Shown here one piece after another: positions 19,453-29,072 of a stretch of DNA of 64,000 nucleotides; positions within the stretch are counted from its first letter, which is position 1, and the number at the start of each line of letters is the position of its first letter. The notes under the pieces were generated by a model. That model saw only the letters and a list, made by a program, of their open reading frames with translations. It did no database searches and was not told where the DNA came from. Both the position numbers and the translations under genes were made by a program. The stretch is from contig NZ_JACJPX010000002.1 in NCBI RefSeq assembly GCF_014696315.1, forward strand, positions 1-64,000, written 5' to 3'. This DNA comes from Calothrix membranacea FACHB-236 (lineage in GTDB: Bacteria; Cyanobacteriota; Cyanobacteriia; Cyanobacteriales; Nostocaceae).

Positions 19453-20298
19453 TTAATCCCACCAGAAGTACCAAATTTGTCTGTTTAGCAACATAGCTGC
19501 TAAATTATTCAGCGTTTCTACACCTTGGTCTACAATATCAGAGCAGTACATATACTGTTCTTGAGCAAGGCGAAATGCATCTTCGCAATTTTGGGGAGGA
19601 TGATTAACGCACATTTCTACTACATCATGGGTAATACCAACTACTTCTGCACCATATTTCTGCTGCCAGTATTTCATCAATCCCACGTGTATTGTTGGTA
19701 GAGGGCAATCATTCCAATTACCAAATTTGAGAAAAGCTGGAACTTGCCAACTAAATGTAGTGGGAATGATTGCTAATACTATATTTGGATGTGGTAACCG
19801 CGTCAAAATATTATAGGGAATTGTGTACCTTTCCGGCTGTTCAGAAATTAAATTGTCCCACTCGCCAATTTCTGCTTGAGTCAATGGATCTAAAGTATTC
19901 TGCATCTCTATGGTGCTACTATAATCTGCCGACCAAGCTGCTCTTTCTTCCCTTTGTTGTTGCGCTTTATTATTCAACCACTCATCAATATTGAAAGCAT
20001 CTGCTTGGGTAATGATTTCCAAAACAGTTAATAATTGATTGCTTGAGGAATCTTGACTGTAAAACTTTAGTGTTTCTCGATGAGATTCAACTTCATCTCG
20101 ATTTCCTAGCAACAAAGGATAATGTTCTGTCTCATCTACAAGCTGACGCAGTTGTTGCCAATGTATAATCGCTTCTGAACCAGCAACCGTCAAGCCATAT
20201 ATTTTTTGTGAGTCAACTTCCCAGAGTAATTCTAGGGTATCTGATTTAATACTATGTTGAGCCAATATTGATTTTAACTGGCTTTGATTAATAACCAT
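19453..20298 (-). CDS. DUF4253 domain protein
   Basis: The 281-residue protein has a C-terminal DUF4253 domain (about 175-281). It shows the conserved order KYGAEVVGITHDVVEMCV, PPQNCEDAFRLAQEQYMYC, SDIVDQGVETLNNLAAMLL and a terminal IWYFWWD. The N-terminal half is not recognised. There is no signal peptide or membrane segment. DUF4253 proteins are scattered across bacteria without a known role; some lie near polymorphic-toxin immunity-type genes, but no toxin is visible here. It is flanked by spacers of 500 and 400 bp, so it is a lone gene. Identification of the domain is firm and the function is unknown. Confidence 0.87.
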   Translation of the reverse strand: MVINQSQLKSILAQHSIKSDTLELLWEVDSQKIYGLTVAGSEAIIHWQQLRQLVDETEHYPLLLGNRDEVESHRETLKFYSQDSSSNQLLTVLEIITQADAFNIDEWLNNKAQQQREERAAWSADYSSTIEMQNTLDPLTQAEIGEWDNLISEQPERYTIPYNILTRLPHPNIVLAIIPTTFSWQVPAFLKFGNWNDCPLPTIHVGLMKYWQQKYGAEVVGITHDVVEMCVNHPPQNCEDAFRLAQEQYMYCSDIVDQGVETLNNLAAMLLNRQIWYFWWD

Positions 20299-20703
20299 TG
20301 TTTATTAGTACCTTTTTGGATTTTGCAATCGCTTAAATTCAAACCTTAATATTACGAAGCGGAGGTAAAAATTAAAATATATTATAGTATTTATTATTCT
20401 AGTAAAGTACAAATTTATCTGCATTTATCCTCTTCTATATGCGGTTAATTTTTTATTGCTGTAACTCACCAATATGGTAACCTATACCTACTAATAACAG
20501 TTTGGAACAATAATGCAATATTCCGTGTATTTTTATTGATTGTAAATATTATTTAAAATTGGATAATTGTCTCAATTATTTTTAATATTTCTACCAATTT
20601 GGATGATATAAAAATTTTTCTTGTTATTAATAGCAATAAGGGCACAACAATGTTATGCCCTTACAAAGTGTGATATTGCAACAATAACTGCTATATGAAA
20701 ATT
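20299..20703. other. AT-rich intergenic spacer
   Basis: The spacer between the rubrerythrin gene end and the DUF4253 gene start is strongly AT-rich and contains the dispersed hairpin described at 20637-20663. No gene or other element is seen. Confidence 0.5.
20637..20663. repeat. Dispersed hairpin TAAGGGCA-type (copy 2)
   Basis: taagggca pairs with tgccctta across an inner aac/gtt pair with one mismatch. It is close in sequence to the hairpin at 10872-10899. It lies just downstream of the rubrerythrin stop and might also act as a 3'-end stabiliser or weak terminator for that - strand transcript. Confidence 0.75.
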
Positions 20704-21417
20704 TTAGGCAGCAAGTTTTTCCTCAAGTGGTTTAAAGGTCTTTTTGGTTGCGCCGCAAATTGGACAACGCCAGTCTTCAGGAATATCTTCAAAAGCTGTA
20801 CCAGCAGCAATTCCTGAATCGGGATCGCCAACAACAGGATCATAAATCATGCTGCATTGTCTGCAAATCCATTTACGAGTTTTGGGATCTTCTCCTGCAA
20901 CTCTGGTTGCTGCTTGTCCACCGTTTAATACTTCTAAAGCTTCAGCGTAGCGATCTGCGTGGTAGTTTTCGATGAATTTGAGCAAACCAAAACGATGGGC
21001 TGCATCGCGGAATGTGGTAGCGTGTTCGCTAGATTCTTTTGCTTGTTTGAGAAATTCTTCTGCTGCGGGATTGTCGCGATCGCGTTGAGCAGCTGAGGCA
21101 AATTCTGGATACATTGTAGTGTATTCATAAGTTTCGCCTTCAATTGCCAAAGATAAGCAACGAGACATAATTTCTCGCTTTTGTTCGTCCGTTAATGCAG
21201 CTGGATCTTTGACAACTAATTCTGGATGTAGCAAAACAAAATGTGCAAAAGCGTGTTCTGTTTCTTGATCTGCTGTTTCTTTAAAAAGTTTCGCTAAGTC
21301 TGTAAACCCAAGTTTACGCGCCACATCAGCAAAAAACAGATACTTTCTATTCGCCATCGATTCGCCACCGAAGGCAGCTTCTAAGTTTTGAAGTGTAGTA
21401 AAGTTTGACAAATCCAT
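20704..21417 (-). CDS. rbr: Rubrerythrin
   Basis: A cytoplasmic diiron peroxidase, 237 residues from ATG 21417, that reduces hydrogen peroxide with electrons via rubredoxin-like iron. The N-terminal four-helix ferritin-like domain carries ETADQETEHAFAHF and ESSEHATTF (ExxH iron ligands). The C-terminal rubredoxin domain (about 185-235) has CRQC and CPIC cysteine pairs. I prefer 21417, where MDLSNFTTLQNLEAAF begins the normal family N-terminus, over the ATG at 21465, which adds an unrelated 16 residues. A palindrome upstream (21493-21507) is a candidate operator. Rubrerythrins are associated with oxidative stress and, in Anabaena, with protection of heterocysts. Confidence 0.95.
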   Translation of the reverse strand: MDLSNFTTLQNLEAAFGGESMANRKYLFFADVARKLGFTDLAKLFKETADQETEHAFAHFVLLHPELVVKDPAALTDEQKREIMSRCLSLAIEGETYEYTTMYPEFASAAQRDRDNPAAEEFLKQAKESSEHATTFRDAAHRFGLLKFIENYHADRYAEALEVLNGGQAATRVAGEDPKTRKWICRQCSMIYDPVVGDPDSGIAAGTAFEDIPEDWRCPICGATKKTFKPLEEKLAA

Positions 21418-21492
21418 AATTGTAGGATGTTGCAAAATGAGATTTGTGGGGAAAACAGAAGCCAAAATTCAGTGAATTAACTGATATATATA

Positions 21493-21516
21493 AACGTTGT
21501 CAACGTTTTAATACAA
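21493..21516. promoter_or_regulatory. Palindrome AACGTTG-T-CAACGTT upstream of rbr
   Basis: A perfect 7-1-7 palindrome at 21493-21507 is followed by a third half-site caacgtt starting at 21514. It lies about 75 bp upstream of the rbr ATG, inside an AT-rich promoter-like stretch. Spacing and symmetry fit a dimeric repressor or activator site; the cognate regulator is not known. Confidence 0.5.
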
Positions 21517-21710
21517 CGTTTTTTAGCTCATATTCACTCACCTGTTTGGTTAGCTGCCATAGCCATTATATTGGGTGTTTGCTATTTGGCGTTTGGCATT
21601 TGTTATTTGTTAAGAGTCAAAGGTTAAGAGTCGTTTCTTGTGTCTCATCCGCTTCTTTATTGTTTCACCTATGAGCGTTTTGAGTATAAATATTCAGAAT
21701 AATTTTCAGC

Positions 21711-22451
21711 TCATGCAATTCCGCCATTAACGCGAATATTTTGCCCAGTAATCCATCGCGCCTCATCACTAGCTAAAAATGCTACTACATCGGCGATTTC
21801 TTGCACATCTCCCAATTTTCCTAAAGCGGCCATTTGGGCTAAACGGTTAATTTGTTCGTCACTTTTACCGTCGCGGAACAGTTCTGTATCTGTGGGGCCT
21901 GGAGAAACGGCGTTGACTGTAATTTTCTTTGTACCTAGTTCTTTGGCTAATACTCGCGTGATTTGTTCTACAGCGCCTTTGGTTGCGACATAAGCGCTGT
22001 AAGTTGGTAGCATCATGGCTGTGGTTGAGGAGGAGAAGTTAATAATCCGTCCTCCCTCTGTTAGCTTTTGGGCAGCTTGTTGACAGGCAAAAAATGTACC
22101 TTTGACGTTGACAGCAAAGATTTTATCAAAATCGGCTTCTGTGATTTCCGTTATGGGCTTGTAAACGATACTGCCAGCATTATTCACCAAAATATCGACC
22201 TTACCAAATTTGGCAATAGCTTGAGCGAACAGCCGCTCAATTTCAGCTACTTGGCTAATATCTGCTGGGATAGCGATGGCTTGTCCTCCATGCTGAGTAA
22301 CTTCAGCCACAACTTCTTCGGCTTTGGCGGTATTACCTGCATAGTTGACCACAACTGATGCACCGTTACTAGCTAACTTGAGTGCAATCGCTTTTCCAAT
22401 ACCGCGTGATGCACCAGTGATAATTGCAACTTTTCCTGTTAAAGGTGTCAT
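21711..22451 (-). CDS. SDR-family NAD(P)-dependent oxidoreductase
   Basis: A classical short-chain dehydrogenase of 246 residues. It has the cofactor glycine motif TGASRGIGKAIA near 13, DVLVNNAGS near 86, the catalytic Ser in FSSSTTAM, YSAYVATKGA (Tyr/Lys), and the terminal GQNIRVNGGIA. The sequence resembles 3-oxoacyl-ACP reductase/glucose-1-dehydrogenase-type SDRs, so the substrate is a small ketone or alcohol that cannot be named. It lies 97 bp downstream of the RND permease gene on the same strand, with a dispersed palindrome between, so co-transcription is possible but unproven. Confidence 0.92.
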   Translation of the reverse strand: MTPLTGKVAIITGASRGIGKAIALKLASNGASVVVNYAGNTAKAEEVVAEVTQHGGQAIAIPADISQVAEIERLFAQAIAKFGKVDILVNNAGSIVYKPITEITEADFDKIFAVNVKGTFFACQQAAQKLTEGGRIINFSSSTTAMMLPTYSAYVATKGAVEQITRVLAKELGTKKITVNAVSPGPTDTELFRDGKSDEQINRLAQMAALGKLGDVQEIADVVAFLASDEARWITGQNIRVNGGIA

Positions 22452-22488
22452 AATTCAATTCAATATTAAGAAATTTTGACAGAATGTA

Positions 22489-22515
22489 GATGCGTTACGC
22501 TATCGCTAACGCATC
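22489..22515. repeat. 27-bp dispersed palindrome (copy 1)
   Basis: gatgcgtta and taacgcatc form a 9-bp stem around cgctatcgc. The same 27 bases occur, reverse-complemented and without mismatch, at 32477-32503. Both copies are flanked by a gtagg/cctac-like motif. Confidence 0.88.
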
Positions 22516-22548
22516 CTACATGAACTTTCCTTGCTCCCTTGCTTAGCC

Positions 22549-25500
22549 TTAGTGGTGAGTTGTGTAAGTTACTTTGCCATCCTGGGTAGATTCTGGTAAT
22601 TGTGGATGCTGGGGATGACGGCGAAAGCGATCGCGAATTTTGCCAATGACGATATATAAAATTGGCACTACAAACAAACTCAATAAAGTAGAAACAATCA
22701 TCCCACCAGCTACAGCGTTACCTAGTGATTTTCTGCTGGCTGCACCTGCACCTACGGGATTGACTAACGGCCAAATCCCTAAAATAAAGGATAAGGAAGT
22801 CATCAAAATTGGTCGTAAGCGCTCTTGTGATGCTTGAATGGCGGCTTTAGTGAGTGAAACGCCTTGTTCTCGCAGTTGGTTGGCAAATTCTACAATCAAA
22901 ATCGCGTTTTTACTGGCTAAACCAATCAGCATTACTAAACCCACTTGGCAAAACACATCATTGGGTAAACCACGCATCGACTGTGCTAACAGTGCGCCTA
23001 AAATAGCTAGGGGTACTGCCAGCATAATAATCAACGGGTCAACGTAGTTCTCATATTGAGCAGCCAGTACTAAGAATACAAACACCAGCCCCAAAATAAA
23101 GATGATCGGTGCTTGACCGCCAGATTCTTGTTCTTCGGCGGCGATTCCTGACCATTCGTAGCCCATACTCGCTGGTAGAACCTGCTTGGCTAGTTGTTCC
23201 ATTGCTGTGGTTGCTTGTCCAGAACTATAACCTGGTGCGGCTGAACCGTTAATTTCAATTGAACGGAACAAGTTATAGTGATTGATTGTTTGCGCGCCAA
23301 TAGTGGAAGTGACTTTCACTAGATTGCTGAGAGCAATCATTTGATTGTTGTCCGAGCGAACGTACAATTTACCAATATCTTCAGGATTAGAGCGAAATTG
23401 CGCGTCTGCTTGCACATATACCCGATAAGTTCGTTGGAGTAAGTTAAAGTCATTGACATACCGCGAACCTAAGTAACTTTGGAGAGTATTAAAAATCTCG
23501 TCTACAGGAACTTGTAAGGCTTTGGCTTTGTTGCGGTTGACCTCAATCAGCATTTGCGGCGTATTCGCGTTAAATGTGCTAAATACGGCTTGTAATCCTG
23601 GTGTCTGATTACCACGTTCGAGTAACTGACCCATGACTTGCAGTAGCGTATTCAAACCACTGTTACCAGCTCTATCTTGTAGCTGAAATTGGAAACCCCC
23701 AAAACTGCCTAAACCTTGAATTGATGGTGGGTTGACTGGGAAGATTCTGGCTTCGGGAATGGCTGAAAACACCCCGGCTAATTTACCAATAATGGCTTGT
23801 GCTGACTGTCCTGGTTCGTGGCGTTCTTCCCAAGGTTTGAGGGTAGTAAAAATCGCCCCACTATTAGCAGAGTTCCCACTAAAACCAAAACCACCGATCG
23901 CAAAGGTACCTGTAACTTCTGGTAATTTGAGAATTTCTTTTTCTACCTGAGCCATCACTTTACTTGTGTAGTTCAGGGAAACGCCTTCTGGCCCTTGAAT
24001 AATGGTGATGAAATAGCCTTGGTCATCGTCGGGGATAAATGCTGTGGGTACGCGGGTATAAAGCCAAGCTGTGAACCCCAAGGACAGCATAAATAAGAGG
24101 ACAACGATCGCTCTGAGCTTATTTAAACGAAACAGCGATCGCTCATACCCTCGACGTGTCCAATCAATAAAACGGTTAATGCGCTCAAAAACCCAACCTA
24201 ACCAACCACGTTGCCTTTGTCCGGGACGCAGCAACAAAGCCGAAAGCGCAGGAGTTAGGGTCAAAGCTAAAAATGTAGAGATCACCATCGAAAAGGCGAT
24301 CGTCAGCGCAAACTGTTTATATATCTGTCCTGTAGAGCCAGGGAAAAAGGCAACAGGGACAAATACAGCCATTAGTACGAGAGAAGTGGCAATTACTGCC
24401 CCAAATAGCTCTCGCATAGATTCAGACGCGGCCTGAAGAGGAGGCATTCCCTCATCCTCAATTAAGCGAGAGACATTCTCTACTACGATAATTGCGTCAT
24501 CCACCACCAAACCTGTAGCGAGGGTTAAACCAAACATGGTCAGGGTGTTGATGGAAAAGCCAAAAGCTTTGATAAAGGCAAATGTCCCTACCAAAGTTAG
24601 GGGAATGACAATCACCGGAATCAAGGTAGTGCGCCAGTCTTGTAAGAACAGGAAAATTACCAAGACCACAAGAGCGATCGCTTCTATCAGCGTCTTAACC
24701 ACCTCTGCCAAGGACGCTTCCACAAAGGATGTTGTATCAAAAGCTACTTGATATTTCATGCCTGGTGGAAAGCTTTGTGCTAGTCGCACCATTTCTGTTT
24801 TCACGGCCTTAGCAACATCTAGGGCATTACTTCCGGGAGTAGCAAATATCCCTATACCTACACCTTCGTTGCCTCTAAATCGCAGGAAGGAGTTATAGTT
24901 TTCTGCTCCCAATTCCGCCCGACCCACATCTTTCATCTTGATCAGCGTGCCATCGCTTGCGGTCTTGATCACAATGTCGTCAAATTCCGCGGCTTCCGTC
25001 AGCCTACCGATAGCTTGCAAGTCTATTTGATACATTTGCTCGGGCAATGTTGGCTGCTGACCAATTTGCCCTGCACCCACCTGCACGTTTTGTTCATTGA
25101 GGGCATCAATCACATCTTGGGCAGTGAGGTTGCGGCTAGCTAGACGGTTGGGGTCAAGCCACAAACGCATTGCATAACGCCGTTCCCCGAAAATCTGTGC
25201 CTCGCCCACACCACTAATTCTTTTTACAGCATCGACGATATATAAGTCAGCGTAATTACTTAAAAAGACATTGTCGAACTCTTGGTTATCAGAGTACAAC
25301 CCGATCGCTAACAGGATATTGTTCGATTGTTTGGTGACAGTCACTCCAGTTTGCTGCACCACTTCTGGTAACAACGGTTCCGCCAGAGAAACGCGATTTT
25401 GCACATCAACTGCGGCAATATCTTTATTTCGTGATGGATCAAATGTGACTGTAATCGTACTGTTGCCATTGTTACTACTGCTCGAAGTCATATACTTCAA

Positions 25501-25725
25501 GCCTTCAACGCCATTAATTTGGCGTTCTAATACCGTTGTCACAGTATTTTCAACAACTTCCGCACTAGCACCAACATAGTTTGCAGTCACAGTAATTTGA
25601 GTCGGACTAATTTCTGGATACTGTGCTGTAGGTAGGGTGGGAATGCTGATTGCTCCTACCAAAAGGATGATGATAGAGCAGACACTTGTAAATACAGGTC
25701 GCCTGATAAAGAAATCGACAAACAT
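22549..25725 (-). CDS. RND efflux pump permease (AcrB/HAE1 family)
   Basis: The inner-membrane permease of a tripartite drug/hydrophobe efflux pump, 1058 residues from ATG 25725 (AcrB is about 1050). It begins MFVDFFIRRPVFTSVCSII and shows the RND hallmarks: a first helix, a large periplasmic loop with TVTFDPSRNKD, VVDDAIIVVENVSR in TM4 carrying the proton-relay Asp residues, a second porter domain, and RLRPILMTSLSFILG near the end. An in-frame ATG at 25800 would add 25 residues encoded by spacer repeats, so it is rejected. The adaptor gene lies 179 bp upstream on the same strand. No TolC-like gene is in the window. Substrate is unknown. Confidence 0.95.
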   Translation of the reverse strand: MFVDFFIRRPVFTSVCSIIILLVGAISIPTLPTAQYPEISPTQITVTANYVGASAEVVENTVTTVLERQINGVEGLKYMTSSSSNNGNSTITVTFDPSRNKDIAAVDVQNRVSLAEPLLPEVVQQTGVTVTKQSNNILLAIGLYSDNQEFDNVFLSNYADLYIVDAVKRISGVGEAQIFGERRYAMRLWLDPNRLASRNLTAQDVIDALNEQNVQVGAGQIGQQPTLPEQMYQIDLQAIGRLTEAAEFDDIVIKTASDGTLIKMKDVGRAELGAENYNSFLRFRGNEGVGIGIFATPGSNALDVAKAVKTEMVRLAQSFPPGMKYQVAFDTTSFVEASLAEVVKTLIEAIALVVLVIFLFLQDWRTTLIPVIVIPLTLVGTFAFIKAFGFSINTLTMFGLTLATGLVVDDAIIVVENVSRLIEDEGMPPLQAASESMRELFGAVIATSLVLMAVFVPVAFFPGSTGQIYKQFALTIAFSMVISTFLALTLTPALSALLLRPGQRQRGWLGWVFERINRFIDWTRRGYERSLFRLNKLRAIVVLLFMLSLGFTAWLYTRVPTAFIPDDDQGYFITIIQGPEGVSLNYTSKVMAQVEKEILKLPEVTGTFAIGGFGFSGNSANSGAIFTTLKPWEERHEPGQSAQAIIGKLAGVFSAIPEARIFPVNPPSIQGLGSFGGFQFQLQDRAGNSGLNTLLQVMGQLLERGNQTPGLQAVFSTFNANTPQMLIEVNRNKAKALQVPVDEIFNTLQSYLGSRYVNDFNLLQRTYRVYVQADAQFRSNPEDIGKLYVRSDNNQMIALSNLVKVTSTIGAQTINHYNLFRSIEINGSAAPGYSSGQATTAMEQLAKQVLPASMGYEWSGIAAEEQESGGQAPIIFILGLVFVFLVLAAQYENYVDPLIIMLAVPLAILGALLAQSMRGLPNDVFCQVGLVMLIGLASKNAILIVEFANQLREQGVSLTKAAIQASQERLRPILMTSLSFILGIWPLVNPVGAGAASRKSLGNAVAGGMIVSTLLSLFVVPILYIVIGKIRDRFRRHPQHPQLPESTQDGKVTYTTHH

Positions 25726-25737
25726 GAAGAATGGGGA

Positions 25738-25905
25738 ATGGGTAATGGGTAATGGGTAATGGGTAATGGGGCATGGGGCATGGGGCATGGGGCAATTCAA
25801 TTTTGGATTTGCAATTTTGGATGAGGTTTAAATCTAAAATCCGAAATTTAAAATCTAAAATTCTTAGTACCCAGTGCCCAGTCCCTAATCCCCAATCCCC
25901 CTCCC
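25738..25905. repeat. Short tandem repeats between pump genes
   Basis: GGGTAAT heptamers at about 25739-25767 are followed by GGGGCAT heptamers to about 25793. An ATCTAAAAT-like stretch follows, then STRR1-like cccagtccctaatccccaat. They separate the adaptor and permease genes of what is otherwise an operon. Confidence 0.88.
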
Positions 25906-27215
25906 TACTCTGCAATTACAGGTACGCCATCTCTCAAATTCAGCAAACCAGAGACGATAATTTGTTCTTCTGGCTGCAATCCTTCGAGAACTTGGTAATT
26001 ATTACCTTGAATATTGCCTAGCTTGACTCGCTTTTGCCGCGCGACTAATTGCGGTTTACCTTGGGGATCATTTTCTGTTTGCGCTACATAAGCAAAGGTT
26101 TCTCCAGCTACGCGAGATACTGCTGTTGTGGGAATTAAAACTCCTGGCTTTTGATTCCAAATCACTTTTGCTCGGACTAATTGATCAGCTCGCAATGTAC
26201 CTTGCGAGTTGTTCAACAGCGCTTTCACTTGTATGGCTTGTGTACCATTACCCACACTAGGAGAAATAAAGAATATTTGGCTTTTACCTATAGGTTGTCC
26301 TTGAGCATCCATGATTTCCACAGGTAATCCTTTACGTAATTGTGCCCCTCGCTCTAGTGGGATGGAAATGTTGACTTCTAATGGTTGATTTTGAGTGATA
26401 GTAGCTAATTGCGTGGAAGTATTCACAAAATCTCCCACTTTTACGGGAATATCGCCAACAGTGCCAGCAAAAGGAGCAGTAATTTTGTAGTATTGCAGCT
26501 CAACTACTTGTTGTTTAGTATTAGCCTCAGCTTGCTGCAAAGCTTTTTCTGCTTGGGATACACTAGCCTGCTGTGCTTGAATTTTGGAATCTATGGCGTT
26601 GAGTTGTGCCTTAGATGTAGCTAGGCGATTAGCGTACTGATCTCTGATCTGCCGGGAGACAGCACCTTCCGCAGCAAGGGTTACATACCTGTCATAATCC
26701 TGCTGGTTTAATTTCACATCAGCAACATTCGATAGGCGATCGGCTTGTAATGATTTAAGTGTAGCTAAAGCATTTTGTAATTGCGCTCTCGCCCCTTGGG
26801 CCCCTGCATTTAACCCGCTCACTGCTGCTTGTTGCTGCCTTGGATCTACCTGAATAATTGGCGTACCTTCCGCTACTTTATCTCCTGATCGCACAAATAT
26901 CTGAGTGACTTGACCTTGGATTCTCGGTTGTAGTCTGACTGAACGCCGAGACTCTAGGTTGGCAATAAAATCTGAACTTTCTTGGATTGTGCCTGTTTGT
27001 GCGGGGGCTAATTTAACTCTTACCCCTGGCGGTTGAGCGTTAGTTTGCGCTGTTGGCTGTTGCGGGGTTACCAAACGCCAAACTAAAGCAGCACCACCCA
27101 GTAATAAGAGTGCAGCTAACAATAACCGAAGCCACCGCCTTTGTTTTGGTGGTGGCTCAAATGATGATTCGGGAAGGCTTTCTTCAAAATCAGTAGGTGA
27201 ATTAGGGGATGTCAT
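25905..27215 (-). CDS. RND efflux periplasmic adaptor (membrane fusion protein)
   Basis: The 436-residue adaptor links the RND permease to an outer-membrane channel. A short cytoplasmic tail is followed by one membrane anchor (LRLLLAALLLLGGAALVWRLV, about 29-50), so it is anchored rather than lipidated. Then come the barrel-sandwich halves (SVRLQPRIQGQVTQIFVRSG and KITAPFAGTVGDIPVKVGDF) around a coiled-coil hairpin at about 140-225, a beta-barrel, and a membrane-proximal C-terminal domain (VLEGLQPEEQIIVSGLLNL). It is upstream of the permease gene in the same orientation, so adaptor-permease order is standard. The 603-bp spacer upstream should hold the promoter. Confidence 0.94.
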   Translation of the reverse strand: MTSPNSPTDFEESLPESSFEPPPKQRRWLRLLLAALLLLGGAALVWRLVTPQQPTAQTNAQPPGVRVKLAPAQTGTIQESSDFIANLESRRSVRLQPRIQGQVTQIFVRSGDKVAEGTPIIQVDPRQQQAAVSGLNAGAQGARAQLQNALATLKSLQADRLSNVADVKLNQQDYDRYVTLAAEGAVSRQIRDQYANRLATSKAQLNAIDSKIQAQQASVSQAEKALQQAEANTKQQVVELQYYKITAPFAGTVGDIPVKVGDFVNTSTQLATITQNQPLEVNISIPLERGAQLRKGLPVEIMDAQGQPIGKSQIFFISPSVGNGTQAIQVKALLNNSQGTLRADQLVRAKVIWNQKPGVLIPTTAVSRVAGETFAYVAQTENDPQGKPQLVARQKRVKLGNIQGNNYQVLEGLQPEEQIIVSGLLNLRDGVPVIAE

Positions 27216-27818
27216 GGTATATAAGGAACCTCAAAAAAAGTTAAGTAAAAATTAATTTGAATTTAACCTCATAGAATTTTCAATCTCCTCCTTTTTGTTT
27301 TGGTGACCCCAGAGCTACAAGGGCAAGTAGTCCAAGAGTTTTCAATGAGGACTTTAAACCCATATGTTCCCTAAGTGTCTTTTAAACCGTAACCCTTGAC
27401 TCTTGAATTTTTACCATTAACTCTTTTAGATTTACTGATTTAGCATGATGATTGATGGCAAATTATCTAACATTCTTGATCAAATATACTACTTTTGTAG
27501 TTATCTATAATCTACCGAAAGGTAAGTGGTAAAAATAAGTTTATATATATGCATTTATTACTGCCTTTTCAATCCTTGCGGAAAATGTTCTAATCTTGCT
27601 TGGCTGGGATCGCTGCCTATGTATTGCCGAAAATAAATGTAATTTATGATTCTATTTGTCTGTTGGGTAAAATTAATTTTTTTTACACTTGTTACACTTA
27701 ATTGAACAAAAAAATAGACGTAAAACCCTCTCTATATTTACCCTAGAGGGTTTTATGTCTAACAACTTTATTGTCTATTCGGGTATATCCAATAACATCA
27801 ATAAAAGCAGATGTACAA
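27216..27818. other. Intergenic region upstream of the efflux operon
   Basis: The 603-bp spacer contains the presumed efflux-operon promoter on the left and a hairpin at 27722-27754 near the LysR gene end. A 60-codon + strand frame at 27689-27871 spans this hairpin and overlaps the LysR gene; it is not supported. Confidence 0.5.
27722..27756 (-). terminator. Hairpin AAAACCCTCT/AGAGGGTTTT
   Basis: A perfect 10-bp stem (27722-27731 with 27745-27754) encloses a 13-nt loop. On the - strand it lies about 65 bp downstream of the LysR stop and is followed by a short run containing T residues, so it probably terminates that gene. Confidence 0.6.
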
Positions 27819-28805
27819 CTAAGAGACTTGCCTTTCCAGAGCCAATATTGACGAACTTAGTGATGAATTAGGCAAATGTGATGTTATTAGCATTTTCTCA
27901 AAAGCTTTGGAAAGAGCTGTTTGAAAACGTTGTCTATGTTTGAGTTTAAAAAAAGGTCGAATTATCTCTACACTCATACTAGAGCTATTTCTATTATCTA
28001 GAACTCGGATTGTACGCAAAGTCCCCAGTTGGATTTCTTTTTTTACCATTAACTCAGAAATTCCTGTAGCACCTACTCCGCTTTCTACTGCGGCTTTTGC
28101 CATCTCGCCACTGTTGAAAACTAACATGACATCAAGTTGGCTAAGGTTTATCCCCCAATTTTGTAAAGCTTCCTCGAATCTCTGCTGTGTTCCCGAACCT
28201 GGTTCCCGCATCACCCAAGGAGTTTGAGTCAGTTCTATGAGTTCAACTTCACCGCGCTCAAACCAAGGGTGCGTTTTGCCGACCACAATTTGTAAGCGAT
28301 CGCTCCCGATAATTTCATAGTCCATCGTTGTTTGCAGTTCTGGCTTCACATCCCCTTCCACCAAACCTAAATCAAACTGTCCCATTGCTGTTCCTGTACA
28401 AATCGTCTCTGCGTTAGCAAGGGTACAGTTAACAGAAATTCCCGGATATTGGCTTTTAAACTCGCTAATCTTACTCGGAAGCCAATAGTTACCAATTGTC
28501 AAACTCGATCCCAATTTCAATTCCCCTCTTTGCAGATTGTTGAGTTCCCGTAATCCGCGTTCTGTCAAACTCACCTGATCGAGAATTTTTCGCGCCTCCT
28601 CTTGGAGTAATTTACCCGCTTCCGCAATCTCAATATGACGGCCTATGCGATGGAACAGCTTGACTCGGTATTCCTGCTCTAAGCTTTGGATCGCAGCACT
28701 AACAGCCGGTTGAGTAATATATAGCTCTTCCGCTGCACGAGTAAAGTGTAGATGCTCCGCCACAGCGAGAAAGATGCGTAGCTGATCGAGCGTCATCCCT
28801 GCCAT
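27819..28805 (-). CDS. LysR-family transcriptional regulator (CysL-like)
   Basis: A 328-residue DNA-binding regulator. The winged helix-turn-helix is at about 4-62 (LDQLRIFLAVAEHLHFTRAA and ITQPAVSAAIQSLEQEY). The effector domain at about 90-290 begins LKLGSSLTIGNYWLPSKISE, followed by FDLGLVEGDV, a pattern of the CysL/YeiE-like substrate-binding group. It is transcribed toward the efflux operon, which starts 604 bp downstream on the same strand, so regulation of that pump is possible but not shown. The C-terminal 40 residues extend past the usual family end. Ligand unknown. Confidence 0.92.
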   Translation of the reverse strand: MAGMTLDQLRIFLAVAEHLHFTRAAEELYITQPAVSAAIQSLEQEYRVKLFHRIGRHIEIAEAGKLLQEEARKILDQVSLTERGLRELNNLQRGELKLGSSLTIGNYWLPSKISEFKSQYPGISVNCTLANAETICTGTAMGQFDLGLVEGDVKPELQTTMDYEIIGSDRLQIVVGKTHPWFERGEVELIELTQTPWVMREPGSGTQQRFEEALQNWGINLSQLDVMLVFNSGEMAKAAVESGVGATGISELMVKKEIQLGTLRTIRVLDNRNSSSMSVEIIRPFFKLKHRQRFQTALSKAFEKMLITSHLPNSSLSSSILALERQVS

Positions 28806-29072
28806 GTGAACTGTCCCTAATTATGTATGTCAAAATTTTAATTACTTCTCTTTATCATTTTGACAAAAAAAAGCATCTGATCCTATCATTTATAGTTTGT
28901 AAAGTATAAATCAAAGTCTTTTGCTCCCTATCTCAGCAGATGCGTCAGAGCTAGGGACTTTCAATTAATAAAAAATCTCCCATCACTGTCTAAGCCGGGA
29001 GAAAAATAACAATATTTATTATCTGAGTAAATTAAATAATTGATTCTCTGGAAGCCTCTAAGATGAATTTGA

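Noticed and set aside
25726-25800. RND permease N-terminal extension from 25800
   Set aside because: The extra 25 residues come from GGGTAAT/GGGGCAT repeats; the family start MFVDFFIRRP is at 25725.
27689-27871. 60-codon + strand frame
   Set aside because: It runs through a terminator hairpin and into the LysR gene on the other strand.
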